From contig NC_092025.1 of the NCBI RefSeq assembly GCF_042242105.1, forward strand, positions 15,767,656-15,831,655: a stretch of DNA of 64,000 bases. The letters are read 5' to 3'. The notes under the pieces were generated by a model. It was not told the DNA's origin, ran no database searches, and saw nothing but the letters and a program-made list of their open reading frames with translations. Shown piece after piece: positions 25,069 to 39,400 of the stretch. The position numbers were made by a program, and so were the translations under genes. Numbering within the stretch: position 1 is the stretch's first letter; each line of letters begins with the position of its first letter. The stretch is from Pempheris klunzingeri (lineage: Eukaryota; Chordata; Actinopteri; Acropomatiformes; Pempheridae).

Positions 25069-25874
25069 AGCGTGCCCGCAAAATTATCGTTCCACGCCAG
25101 ATTCTGGATGTGAAGTTGGCAATTAAGAACACATGGAGCTTGTAAAAAGACTCAAACGGTAATGTTGATGCAGCACATTGAAATGTAGAAAAAGGAACAC
25201 ACACACACACACACACATTCAAATCAATTACATCTGACATCAGGTGATGGATGACACAAACGGGGGAACCAATCTGAACGAGATGCTAAAATCACCTACA
25301 CAGACATACACCCTTGGCAAAGTTCACATTGAGTAAAGTGCCAGCAAACAATCCAATCAGAGAAAGAGACGCGTGTCCTCCGAGTTTGATTCAGTTGAGC
25401 GATGGAGAGGGAAGTGGGTAAGTTTTTTTTATACAGGAAATTATCAGGATGAGGAGATCAGGATGTGGAAATGGAGCCTCTGCATTTCCATAGAGCTGTC
25501 AGTCTCCGTAGTGTCATCACAGGTTGTTATTGCCATTTGACTTGGCAAATCAAACAGAGGATGAGTGGGATTGATGCGGAGCCTCTCGTGCCCCAGCATA
25601 GCAGATTCAAAGACAGAGAGATCAGAAGCCACATGGAGAGAGGAGAGGAGATTAGAGGGTCAGGCGACATGAAAACAGACATCAGCATTTCTTCGTTTAT
25701 CCGTCCTCTGGTCCTCTCTCCTTCTTCCTCTCCCCTCCCTTTGCCTCTCTGTCCTCTTCTTTCTTCCTCCGGCACTGGATTTGGTTCTGGATTTGTTTTC
25801 GACTCTTTCTCTCCATCTCTTTCCTCTCGCCTTTTCTCTCTCTCGGCTTTGCTGCCATGGTTACAACATCATCC
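22490..25874 (-). other. picalm: Presumed long 3' UTR of picalm
   Basis: No protein-coding frame is recognisable. The stretch carries CA runs at about 25039-25069 and 25198-25218 and a short AT run near 24102-24118. PICALM mRNAs have long 3' UTRs in other vertebrates, so this is best read as UTR up to the ATTAAA near 22484. The exact end is not shown by the sequence. Confidence 0.5.
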
Positions 25875-27444
25875 CTACATGAAGTGCATCTGCAGAGGAC
25901 GGGGAGGGGGTGGGGGGGTGAGGGGGGGTGGAGAGTAATTTAGTTCAACAAAACACCTCATCAAGTGTTCAGGCATCTATTGACAAGCACATTACCTACA
26001 GCAGTGCCAGGAAAACAGCTTCTCAGTAAGTGTGAGAGCTCAGTAAGCAATTATATTACTCTGTTATGTTTTGAGTAATTGGTCAAAATATACTTGTTTG
26101 TTCTCCTGATAGTCTTGTAGTCATACTAACTGGTAATTACACGCTGTGAAAAACACCTTTTTCACACTTGTGTGCCAATTTTATTATCATCTGACATGAC
26201 ATGTCCTGCTTTTTGAAGGTACCACAGCTGGAACGCTACTTATAAATCGTTAAGAATACCTATAATGAGTGCATTAGTTACTCCAGAAGGCTCCCATTAT
26301 TTAAAGGTTCTTTTCATGTAAACTCAGCATCTCAGACCAAACCACATGTGCGGCAGAGACCCTTCCACAATCCCCCACTGCCGCCACCACGGCTCTTCTG
26401 CTGGGTCTCTCGTTCGTTCTGTACACAACTTCTGACAGACGGCCACTCTTAGCTTTTGTGCCGCTGTGTTAGCTCAGTCGCTTAGCTGAGTCTGTCCCTG
26501 GGCAGCAGCTCTGACTCAATTCAGCTCGGCTTTGCTAGGCATCCGTTCACTGAATGATTCATAGACTCACATGCAGTAACATGCATGTCTGTCCCAGCAA
26601 CCAAAACACAGGAAAGTCTTGGCCAGATTACAACACAACGGATGTATTATAAGAAATGGATACTGGACCAAATTTGGTGCTTATTCAGTCCAATAACAAC
26701 TGCTCTCTGGCACATACGCTAAAAAAATGTTTCAAGCAGCCAGGGCCAATTTCTGCGATTACACCTTACTTCAGTTAGTACATTTATTGAGATAACTGTG
26801 ATTTCCTGACAGATGAAAGCAATTATTAGCCAAGTGCCTCAAGTTTATTTGGGCAAGCTTCAGGTCATACTGACATGCGTGTGGTGGAGTCTGTGAGGTT
26901 AAAATGAAAGTGTTTCCGTTATAACATAGCCTATGATGTCAAATCTACTAATCTACTATTACGCTGCATTGCAGCTATTCAGGAAATGGCTCTATGTGAT
27001 CTCAGATTGTCTATAATTTGCTGTGTGTGTGCTGGGCAAAGAAAAATACACAACTAAACTAAGAAGGACCCAGATATGCAACACTACACTAGCAGTAATC
27101 TAAAAGTAGTAGTAGTTGTGATAAATAGTTACTAGTTAGAGAGTTACATGACACAACTGAAACCCTTCTCATGTCTTTAGAGTAAATTTAAGGCTACAGC
27201 CATTTAGCTTTAAAGCATAAAGGCTGGGAACAGGAAAAAACAACTAGCCTGGCTCTGTCCACAGGTAAAAAAATCTAAAACCACCCCGTGTTTTTAAAGG
27301 TGCTGGTGTAGCTGCTTCCATTCTTTATACTAAGCTTTATACTAATATCTTCTAATCTAAATCAAAAGAAAGCAAATTTGGTTAAATGTCAGACTATGTC
27401 TTTAAGTATAGTATGTGGCATACGCATTAATATACTGTATGTTT

Positions 27445-27491
<47 letters not shown>

Positions 27492-30356
27492 CTGCGTCCC
27501 CGGGATGGGTCCAAAGGGATTGGTGGGTCTCAGGACAGGCTGGTTGTACATGACAGGCTGCGGGGGCATCATGGGAACGCCCCCCATTTGATGACTCATC
27601 TGAGGAGGAAGCTGGTCAGAGGACGGGTGCGTGCAGGGGGAGAATAGGGAGAAGGTGGGGCGTTCACAGGATGATGTGGATGGAGAGAAAAATGAAATTT
27701 AGAGTAGATCAATTCCAGCAGAGTATGAACGAAGGGTTTCTGAATGTATGACTGAGAGGAGACAGGAAGGTGCCGTTCTTTACCATCCCATACACAGGCA
27801 CTTGGGGTGTCGTCATAGGAAAAGCCACTGGTGCTGGAGCCTGCACAGAAAGGAGGAGAGAAACACAATACAAAGTAACTCACTGGCTGAGATGCAGTCT
27901 TAATTTTGATTTAGTCTTGAAGTAAAAGTTGATTACAAACATAATCCTGACACTGTCAGCCTCATGTCTAACCTGCCAAAAATGCCCCCGCAAAACAATC
28001 TTAAATGCTTAAATGAGCTACAAAAAGCGGTGCAGCATTTAACAGCTGAACTGAGGTAGCAGATATGCACCCTGCAATTACCACACGGGATGCAACGACA
28101 ATACCGAAGGAGCACAATAAGCAAAATAATTCCCTTTTCCTCTAATAATTCATGTGTCATCAACAATGCAAACAGCCTAATAATAAAAGTGCCACAAGCA
28201 TAGATTTTAGAAAATCAAAGCAGAGGGTTTTGGAGGCTGTCAGGATGAAATCAGGTGCAAAAAGAGGAGTGAGGGGGGGGCGAGAAAGTGAAGAACGGTA
28301 CTCACATAGCCAGTATAGATCATCCCATTCTGTGGAGAGTACAGAAAAAGAGAGTTACAACAAAGACAACCACACTCGTGCCTTTTCTTTAAATAGAGAA
28401 GATAAATCCGACCTTTGCCCATGCCTCATGCTCCAATCGCTTTCTATTCAAGCCGTGCCACAGACTTTCCGAGCCATTTGCTGCATAAATGAGCGGTTTG
28501 AGTTGAGAGGTCAATCAGTTGAAAATTAAAAGATGAAACCGGATTGAATGGAAGAGACGCGTAGATAATTAGAGTGGAGCTCAAACGGCAGAGGCACATT
28601 CAGGGGCTCCTTCAAAAGCCCTGAATGCAACAGAAAGTCGCATTTGGCCAACAGGTATATTTGCTGAGTTTCATTCCTGAATGAGATATCACATCATTAG
28701 CAGGACCTGACTTCGCTGACATAATGATGGATGGCACCAAATTAATACACAATACAAGACTTCTCTCTGCTAGAGTGGAGCAGTGGAGCTTCCCCGACAA
28801 AAAGACCACATTTACAGAGAATAAAGACTAGAATATAGAGACTTTAATGTTAGGTACATTTCATTTCTATAGTTATTTTGTAACTACCAAAAAACTTAAT
28901 TTGCTACTGGTGTGTTTTTTGTAGTCGACAGTATCACGTAATGAAATGGATTAATTAGTTAATCTGAGACTATTTTGATAACAATTAATCTAGTACGACA
29001 TTTTTCAGGCAAAAACTGCCAAATATTTTCAGATTTAGGCTATCTGTGTCTTTCTCTGTTTTATATCATTAAAATTTAATATCTTTGGGGGTTTGGATGA
29101 AACAAGCATTTTGAAGATGACATCTTGAATTCTGGGAAACTGTGAAGGACATTTATCTTGTAATAATCAGATTAACCGCTAATGAAAACAGTCCTTTGTT
29201 GCAGCTCTATGTAATGACAATAACAGATGCACTGAAAGCTGACTTGTAAAGCCATTGGCTGGAGACTTCAGGTTCAGCGTTCAGCGTTTAATGGTCTAAA
29301 CTTTGACTGCACGCCCACACAGGTGTTCAATTACTGCGGCTAATCAGACCTCTGGTCAGCTCATTACATCGTGCCAAGGACGAGGACACCAGCTTAAACA
29401 GTGCAGGTGGCATCAGAGGCCGACGATCAAGCAGAGACATACAGATGCTGTGGTAAACTTAAATTTCATCTTTCACAGCTTTTTTCCGTGTTGGCACTAC
29501 AGTACAACATCAATCTGTCTTTTTTTTAGTCTGTGCTGTTTACACTGCTGCAGCTTAATTGCTGCAGAGAGCCATCGATTCCAGTCGATATAATATGTTG
29601 TTTTTTGTGCCGAATTGAAGTGCAGTGAAAGTCACATCAGCGCTGTGCTGGTCAGGTTTTGAAGCGCACCCAATGATGAAAGTAGCATTTATGTTACCAT
29701 CTGAGGGACGGGCATGGGTGCAGGCGCCATGGGGTGGGTGGTGTGAGTCCAGTTGGTGCTGGTGCACATGGTCTTCGACTGCCAGCCACTCCCTCCTGTT
29801 GGCTTCTTCTCTACGAGCTGACTCCACTGGAGCTCTGGCCTGAAGCACACACACACAAAGACGCACACAGTCATTTTGTCATTTGCTTGTGGCCAATGTA
29901 ACGATATCAGGAAAACGCACTCACTTTTTAGCTGGCGCCCCAAACTGCAGGTCTGAGAGAGGAAAAAAGGAAAAATCAGCAACAAAGGGAGAGGGGAATA
30001 ACTGGAATGACAGAAAAATGGAAGCGATGACTGAATATTTGGAGACAGAGGCAGCATACTCACTGCCAACGAGGTTGGCTAATGAAGAGTCCAAATCATT
30101 GGGCAGCATTTTCCCAGAGTGCAAGTGGGCTCCAGGGCTGTGAATTTGAGTGGGCGGGGCTGGCTTTAGCAGGTCACCTGACATCCAAAGGTTACCATGG
30201 TAACACGAAAGAGGGGAAAAGAGGGGAAATGAGTCAAGAGCACGAGGCAACGGGGCATCACTGTCACAGCGTATCCAGCTCTGAGCAGTGTGTGTTTCTT
30301 TGAGCGTGTGTGTGTGAGTGGGCATTTATTTGCACGGTTCATCGTACGTTTGCATG

Positions 30357-30406
<50 letters not shown>

Positions 30407-33400
30407 GTTGTATCTGCACGCCTACCTCCCCAGGCATTGTTATTGTTGGGCACAGTGTGTGTGGTCTGGATGGGGGTGAAGTTAGGCTGCAGGGTGAACA
30501 GCTCACTGGTCAGGTTTGGCACACTGCAGGAAGGAAAATGGAAAAGAGATTTCATTTCTCGTTTTATTTTTATGTAACCACAAAAGACCATTTTGAAAAT
30601 CTAATTTATAATGACAGCCCGGCAAAAGGCCTCATGGTGAACTGGGCAAAAGGGGATGAAGTGAAACAACAAACCGAAGCCAAGTAGTTTGCAGACAAAA
30701 CAGAAAACAATAAGCAATATTTTGTTCAAGCTTGATTTTTCTCTTGTACTCTGTGTGACGACAGGTGAGAGACTTACTGGTTGTTGACGGGTACGATTGG
30801 TGAGTTTGAGAAGAGATCTGTGGCCCCTCCGCTGCTGTTGGCACTGCCTACTGACTGGGTGCTGGGTGACGCATTGGGTGTCTGAATGTCGATCACCTTA
30901 TGACCGTCCTCCTGCATGGGAAGCATCAACATGATATAATACGAGATTTCGGCGGTTTGTTAATGTCCTTGCAACACATGCAAGTAGTGCTAACCTCCTC
31001 TGGAAGATGATCTCTTGTATTAAGTAGTGTAACCATTATAAATATTTCAATTCCCTGTGCTTTTTTTACTAACAGAATGGATGCTTCTTTGTTTGAATGA
31101 AAACTCCATTGCAGTGGATCTTGAGGTTCATTTTCATTCTCTGTGCAGCTCTGTACGCTATGGGCCAGCAGCCACAACAGACAGTGTATTTCACTGTACT
31201 GCAGGATTAATGCACTTGTCCATTCAACTTCAACAACAGTGCGGAGGACAAAAAGACTTGCCATACACTTTTCTTCCCAGCTTGCACAAGGTAAAGTGAT
31301 TTCAGTGTGCTTTTCTTACATAAAAGCAAAAAAAGTTACTCTGTGAAAAGGTCTGTGCAGTGGCAATGATCATATTGTGGTTTCTTCAGCACAGTATTGC
31401 AGGTCTCTAGGCCTACCTATATGTGTACGTATGTTATGAGTTGAAAATGTCTTTACTAAATGGCTCGCCTTGTGTTGCTGCAGTCTGTTGTCCTCTGTCT
31501 TGTCGTCCATGCGGCTGAGAGAGATGCCAGTGCTGGAGAGAGACGACACTGCACTGGACAAGGTGCTGGATCTTAGGGTGAGACACACAAATGTATTTTT
31601 GCAAAGCCTGCAGAATTTACACGTTGCTTTATTGCGTTGTTTCGTTTGTCTTTTTACTGAGTAGCACTTTACTGTGCTTTGTAACCTTAACATTATTTTA
31701 GCTAAGAGTCTACAGCCGCACAAACAGCTCTGTGAGGCCTTAACGGTCTTTGTAAAGAAAACCAAACCTTTACAGAACCAAAGTATTGGACAAATTGAAA
31801 TTTTGATTAGATGATGAACAGTCTGAAGATAACAGCGGAGCGGAAAAGTCAGGGGATCACCGGAGTCATTAGGCTGTCTGTGCGAAATGTCATGACAATC
31901 TATCCAATAGTTCTTGAGATATTTCAGATCGGTGTACGGACCGGCTGATGCTGCCACCCCCAAAGCAAACATGGCTGAAAGCTTTTCAAATTGCAGTGTT
32001 AGTTGCAGACTAGATAGTGATAGAGGTGGTAGAAGACATCCATGATTCACAGATAATGAATCCAAATGACTTCCGTTTGTATTTTTGAATGAAATATGGT
32101 ACAGACATCCATGTCCTCCTCAGGGTGAAGAATAATAACTTTGGTGAACCTTGATTTTCACCCAGCAACAAGTCAACATTTTTATTTATCTAATTCTTTA
32201 CCTAAGGACTGAAATACCTGCAAAAAGGAGTTCCCATCAGCCTCAGCTGTACTTTGTGATTAGAGGCGATTAGCAAAACCACACTACACTAAAAAGGTAC
32301 TTCACCTGGTAAATATCAGCTCACAGAACTGCTAACATGGCTGTAGACTCTGTTGTTCATTGTTTGTTTTGCAATAAAGGTGATAATAGTAGTGTAACAG
32401 TAGGACAAGTGGCAATAGTCCATGTAGCAGCAGTAGTAACAGTGAGATTAGTGTTAAGTGGCTGATGCAGCAGATGTGAGTGGCTTCTTTGTGACATAAT
32501 CGTACCTGCTGGCAGCAGAGAGGTCTTTGAGCTTCCTGCCCTCCAGAGACGCTAAATGCTGCTCCAGAGCCTCCAGGAGAGAACTGGGAGCCTGAAGGGG
32601 GGGAGGGTAGATGAGGGGGAGGTTGAAGGGGTAACATTAGAAACACAGCCAAGTGGACAAAATTGGACACACTGCTTCCTCTCACTCCCATCTCCTCACC
32701 TTCTCAGTTTTTTCTCACTCACTCACATTCGCACAAACAGACAAAGCAGCAGCAAAATTGAGACATCATCCTCAGATTCATTATCTACTCTACAACAGCT
32801 CATTGTTCTTTTTTTAAATTTTTTTTTTGCATTTGGTTTCATCAGGTTTGGTTGACCAGCATGCACACATCAGCCTTGGATCATGCAAGCAAGTCCACAG
32901 CGGGACTGACAGGTCAGGGCAGAGCAGAGCACCGTCGCTGCAGGGCTTCAGAGTAGAAATACAACAAATACATCTCTGAACCAGCTAATGAGCCCATGCA
33001 GAGGCCAGCAGCGCACAAACGCTCTCATAAACACACACACTTACGCACGCATACACATAAAGAAAATCACAGTCCCAAAATTGAGAGTTAACTCGTGGAT
33101 TCCACGTTAGGTTAAAAGTCAAATCAACGCATTATTCATTTGATTTAGTTTGGAAATTAGGCAGCGACTAAACAAAGGAGCTAAGTACCAAAATTTCAGC
33201 CCACTGGAAGCCAAAGAAGTTAACTCAGTGAAATGTAAAAGTCTGGTGAAAAACCAGGTATGCACATTGAGCAGCTGGCCAGCGATCGTTATTGGAAAAC
33301 AAAAAGGGATGGATGAGTTCATTTTGACCACATGTGACACCATGGTTTTCATCTAGAGCCTTACATTTCCACACCAGAGAACACAATGCAAACACAACAA

Positions 33401-36400
33401 GCAAAGAAAAGATTTCTCATATACTTATTTTAAGGGGGAAAGAGAGTAAAATGCGAATTCTGGATATCCTTCTTCAGAGAAATCTAGAATATGCTAAAAG
33501 TTTAAAAGTAAAACAGACACATATCTAGAGCTCAGTATAGGCATGGGTCACTATGTTGTTGAATAAGGGCATATAAGGTCTTCATAAGCACTACAAACAT
33601 GACATTCATTTTAAAAGGTCAGCCCTTTTCAGTTTGTTTGTATATGTGGACCTGATTCTCCACATCGAAAGCGTCCAATTATGTGTCCACTGAAAAGGAT
33701 ACGTTGCATTTGGGGCCTATAGCATGATGTGCAGTACTTATGATGGCATTATGTACACCTATCCAAGTCATATTTGCAGAAACCTATTCAATAAAAACCA
33801 TTCGCTGCTCTCCCCACAGCTAATGCAAAGGGACATAATCTTTTGAGGAAAATGATTTGAACACTGCTTATATGTGCAAAAACCTATTTCATAAAGCTGT
33901 TCTGACTTGTTTGGATGATAAGCCTTTGAATGAAGAGACAAGCCTTGATATTTACACTCTGAAAATGCCAGACTGCTGGAAAAATTCAAACAGATACTAA
34001 GCCCCGGTTATGGAAATCTAAAATAGAAATGTGCAAAAAGAAGCTAAAAACTTTTGTCATTCAGTTGCATAAAATGCTGCTTTCAAAATCTTACCTTAGA
34101 GTAAAATTTGTTCTGCAATGATTCAAAAAATGTAATTCCTGCACTAATGCTTAAAAATCTGTTTAAAAAAAGGTGCTTTAAGGGTATTTGCAGGTCTTCA
34201 TTTATTCTTTCCTCTCTATTCTAGACTCTAGAGAGAAAAGGAGAAAAGGCGAAGGAATTAAGGCGAGTGAAGAAGAGAGGAGGAGGACGGGGCAGCTGCA
34301 GTGTGGGCAGGTCTGTAGGGTGAGTAGGGAACGGGAGCGTTTAGAATGAAGCATTATGGGATTGACTTGACGGATTTAAATACTAGTTGACTGACTGGTT
34401 GATTGACTGATTGAGATGAGATGTAGACTGACCTGTGTGAGATCGGGGCTGTCGCCCTGATCTATCCCAACTCGCTGTGTCACAAAAAAGGAGGGAGGGG
34501 TAAGGGGAGGGAGGAGGGAGGCAAAATAAAAAATAAACCATATGTAATAACAAAACAAGGAATAAACCAAAAAACCCAACAGAGTAAAAAAAGGGAAGAG
34601 GCGTGTGAAGGAGGAAGAGGAGGAGGAGGAGGAGGGAGAAAGAAGAATCAAACCCAAGCATTCATTACTTCATGCAGTGGCTGGAAAGGAAAACAAATAA
34701 AAGACAACAGAGGAGGAGGGGAGGAGGGCGCATGCACACACATACAAACACCTATATATATACATATATACACAGTATATGTACACACACATACACACTT
34801 ATAAAAACACACACACGCACACACTCAGATCTGGAGACTGGTTTGAAATGAATGCGTAGCACACCGACTGATCGAACAGGCAGGGCTGAGAGGGCAGACA
34901 ACAGGTCACATGACTGCGAGGTAAGAAACATCCAAAAGGAAGACACTCAACTAATGTTGACTTTGAACAGAAAGACAAGGGAGGGACACAGATGACACAC
35001 AAACAGACAAACACACATTTTGTTAGACAGGTAAAATGAATGGGTCCTTAAAGTCAACGTTAGTCTGGTTTTTTTTTTTTTTTTTTTTTGTCTTTGGATC
35101 GAGCGGCTGCACCCCAAACCTTCTTCCAAATGGGAACGAAACCAAGCAGAGAGAAAGCCTTTGAAGTTGGCGCACGGGATAATGCTACGCAGTCTACAGA
35201 GGATACAACTGTTTATATTCACTGTGAAGCCTAGCAAGGACTGCACCTGTTAACTGGATAACAGCCATTATGAATAAAAAAAGGAAATGAAATAAGAGGA
35301 AGAGGAAGACAGAGATAGTGATAGAAAAAGAGCTTGCTTGGGCATGCAGTGCAGGCATGTGAACAGGCAGCACGCGAGGGGTCCCTCAACTGGAAGCTCT
35401 ACATGAGTGGCTCTCTGATAGGCTAAGACTTAGCCATTAATCACTGTCTTGGAGTAACCCCGTCCCAAGGTCAGGGCAAGAGAAGGACAGAAACAGGAGA
35501 AAATCTAGAGGCAAAAAAAAAAAAGACTTGGAAGATTAAGAAGAAGAGGCCCGTGGACGCTGATCTACGGTCAGTTTTAAGTGAGAAAATATCGACCGTA
35601 AATCAGATCCAAAGGGTGGCAGACGTCTGGAGCGAATCTTAACAGGTTAAAGTGGACTTTCTCTGCGGGTGAAATTCTTCTGGGAAACAAGTGAAAATTA
35701 TAAAAGAATGTGGAGGTGTGTTTATAGGACAGGAGGCTTTCGAGATTCGCTCCAGACAGATATTCTCGCCCTCTCTGTGTCCTCTGTGGAGGAGCGGTGG
35801 GACAAACGGACGTTACCTCTGCCACTTTGAGAAACTCAGACAGTTTGGTCATCCTGTTGAGGAAAGTCTTGTAGATCTCCAGAGCTTCTTTGCACTGGTT
35901 CTTCTTCATGTCAAAATATTTCTCTGTGGATCAGAAGACCAGGAAGGAAACGTACATATTAACTTCCATCAATAATTTAGGTAATAAAGAATTATTTTAG
36001 CACACCGAGGTCCTAGATGATAGTGTTAGAAATGTATATAATCCAATAAACTGAACTGCTTAAGGAATCAGCCTGGCTCGTCCTGAGGGTGCACATCTGG
36101 TAAACACCTGCAGCTACTATATAACCATTGTTGAAGCACCTCCGATCAGGCCAGTTAAGTAATAAATCATTTAATGAACTCTGATGGTCTGTTCTTCGCC
36201 CCTGACTCCTCACTGGCTTAATGAATAATGGACGAAAAGGGGGTGATCTTTATAGTCTTTAATTGGACTTCAAGTCAAGAGACAGCCGGTGGAAAAATTG
36301 ATTTCCCCTTAAAAATAGATAGAGTAGAGTCACAGTGTTGTGACTGCGACACCAGAGGCAGATTAGTGCATGAATGGACTCAACAGAGGTTTACTGTGGC

Positions 36401-39400
36401 TCTGCTGCATTGTCTGTGTGGTGGTTTACCCAGCATGTTGATGACCCCCTCATTGTAAGCAGCAAACAGCCGTATGGAGTCTTTAAACAGCAACATGAAC
36501 GCTGTGTTGATCACTCCATTGGTCAGCTCATTGGAGTTAGGCTGGATGCAAGAAAAGAAAAGAATAAAGACACTAAGTTTGGATAAAGATACTGCAGTGA
36601 CTGCTACACGTTTTTGTAACAAGTCTTGTGTCTTTTACGATTTTACCTGGAAATCCAGCAGTGCATCCAGCTGGTTCTGAATAGTGGGCAGAGTCTTAAT
36701 TAGCTTCTCTGTGTTCATGGTGCGCATCACGCCTTCAGCTCTGGTAACAAACAAGACCACGTGCACAAACACTTATCAGACCTGTCGACTGAGGTGTGAA
36801 TATGTGGAGGAGGTCGATTTAGAAATAACACAGAAAAAAGGCTTTTGGTATGGATTCACAACTAGAAACACATTTTAAAGTGAAGCTGTGAAGATGAATT
36901 TGTGGGGTTTTGAAACTACAGACGTAATTGGTCTGGTATGACCAGTAGCTTCTGGTGGCTAATGTTAGCTACACTGTTGGTTAACAAACTTTATTGGTGG
37001 ACTTTATGGGTCAGTTCACTGACTTACAGTACATTTTAGCGTTTAGTAACATTATTCCATTATTGCAACTTGTGGCCACTGTTTAGCCAAATTTAAATAG
37101 GTTCACTTTAAGGAAAATCTATTTGCTATATAGTTAAAGTACCGCATGAAAATAAAAAATGTTGTGGAAAAGTGTGAATGAACATTATTAGAATGAATTA
37201 ATAAAAAAGGCCCATAATGCCCTTCCATATATGTGACATGTATGTCAGTGGTGTGTGTAGAGTTTGTTACCCTCTCTTCATCTTGGTGAAGTCCACTGCT
37301 GCTAGTCTGTACGACATGGCTTTTTCATTCAGGTAGCGACTGTAGCGTCTGATGAAAGTTGACATGTTATACCCTGGGGGGACATAGAGGGGGCGGTGCA
37401 GTTAGAGACCGATCACCTTGGCCTATTTTCAAACTAGGTTAAGAAACCATAATCCCTCTCATATGAAATGGACTAACTATGCTAAGCAATCTGCTTTTCC
37501 CCGATGTCTCAAACCTGCCCTTGCACCATCTGACCTTGAGACCGATTTATGTATTGGTTTTTACTTTTGAATATATTCATTCATACAGTTGGTGGGCATG
37601 TTTCCATTATCAGTAACATTCAGCAGCTTCCTGCATCAAACAAAAGACACGTTTGTCTCCAGCTTTTCAACCCTGGACTGTAGCTTTCCTTTGAAATGGG
37701 CTCTGAAATGGGTTTATTGATAGCGCTACAGAGCCAGGGAGAGTCCGACACAAAGTCATTTTATTTGACGTACAGCACTGCTGAGTTTACAAACAGCCGA
37801 ATAGCATTAAATTACCTTGTAGTGCTGCCTTATCTAGGAAGTTGTTGAGGTTGAAGAGCGTGTTTCTGGAGGCAAGGTACTGCATCAATCTCTGATGGAA
37901 AAAAAAAGGACAGAGGAAAGAGAGTGACTCATGCTGTTCCCTGACAACATTAAGTCATGTCACAAAAAGTGAAGAGGTCATTTGTAGACGCGAGTTGTAC
38001 AAGCATTTCACAGTGGCTGAATTTGTTGACCTCAAGTCATGAAATGGAAACTTTGACTTCCTCTGAAACTGGAAGGTGCCAATGCTTGGTTCTTAAAACC
38101 TCGCAGTTTTTCAGGTCAGGTAAACCCAATCATCCTTTATACATTTTCAGAACATCATGTTCGAGGGTCAGCACACCCACAGTAACCAGAGAAGTCAGAG
38201 AAGCTCGTCATTTAACATGTTTGATGTTTCTGCTGTTCCTCTTGTAGTGTGAGCAGTGTAATGAGTCCCTGGCTCCTGAAATGTAACTTCTATTCCAAAT
38301 TTTATGTACATTTTTTTACAAAGTAGTTTCTTGGCCTTGCTGATTTTTCTGTTGGCAAAAACTGCACTGTAAAAAAACCCCTAATGTTTGTATGATTTTA
38401 CCGCACATCTGTGGCTCGTTTGAATGGAAACCTGTGTGAACTTGCTTGTTATGTCAAGATGACAAACTACTATCTTGTTATCAAGAGAAGTTAAAAAGTA
38501 ACCATTTTTGACCTCTCCGGGCTTCCATACGTTGGTGCGTTCAGCTCACCTCGTTGCCGTACATCATGAGGTGGTGTGTGGTGATGAGCGCTTTAAAAAC
38601 CACGATCCAGCTGTTGCTGGCTGTGCGCTCCAGCAGCGTGTCTGCCAGGTGGGGGATGCTGACGTTCAGCTCATTGGTGCAGTGGATCAGGTCTGAAGGA
38701 CACACAAAATAACATGAGAGGGTCTGGACATACAGAGATCGTTCAAAGAGGAAAGTAAATTAATAAAATAACGGTGTGGTTAGAGATCTACTGTCACCGT
38801 TGACGTGTCCTTAAAGCCAAATCCTGCCTGTTCATCAACTGTAAGTCAATGTGAAGAAAAGCACCAGCCATGTGTCAAAATCATAATTTATTACCTTGGA
38901 GAGCTTACAGGTTGAGTTATTATGAATCGATGGAATGAGTGAACAAGCATGATGAATGCGTTCTTATTGACTGGTGCAACCAATTTGACTCACTCAATAT
39001 CAGCACATGAATCAATGAGCAACTGATTATTTAATAATAGAGACTGTATAGACAGATGAATCAGAAGCAGGGATACCGTAACACAAAATCCATTTTGTTG
39101 CTGTAATTCAATGGTGCTACCTACCAACTCCACCAACCTGCCAATGAAAAATCAACTCAGAAGATTGAAAGTTACATTACAAGGTCAATTCTATTCCAGC
39201 ACAATCAACTCAAAGGATGCATATTTAAAAAAAAAAACTGTCAAATGAATGGACTGATGATGAATAATGAATCAGTTTTCTTCCAGAGCAGCAGTGATGG
39301 GCTGAAACTAAGTTGACCACAACGTTTACCCTCTGAGAGTCGCATCCAGAGTGTAAATTGTCTGTTCAAAGCAAATGTGGAACGAGCCCAGTGCTCTGCT

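Noticed and set aside
26455-26530. tRNA-like A box (gttagctcagtcg)
   Set aside because: No matching B box at the right distance and no cloverleaf could be folded; at most a SINE relic.
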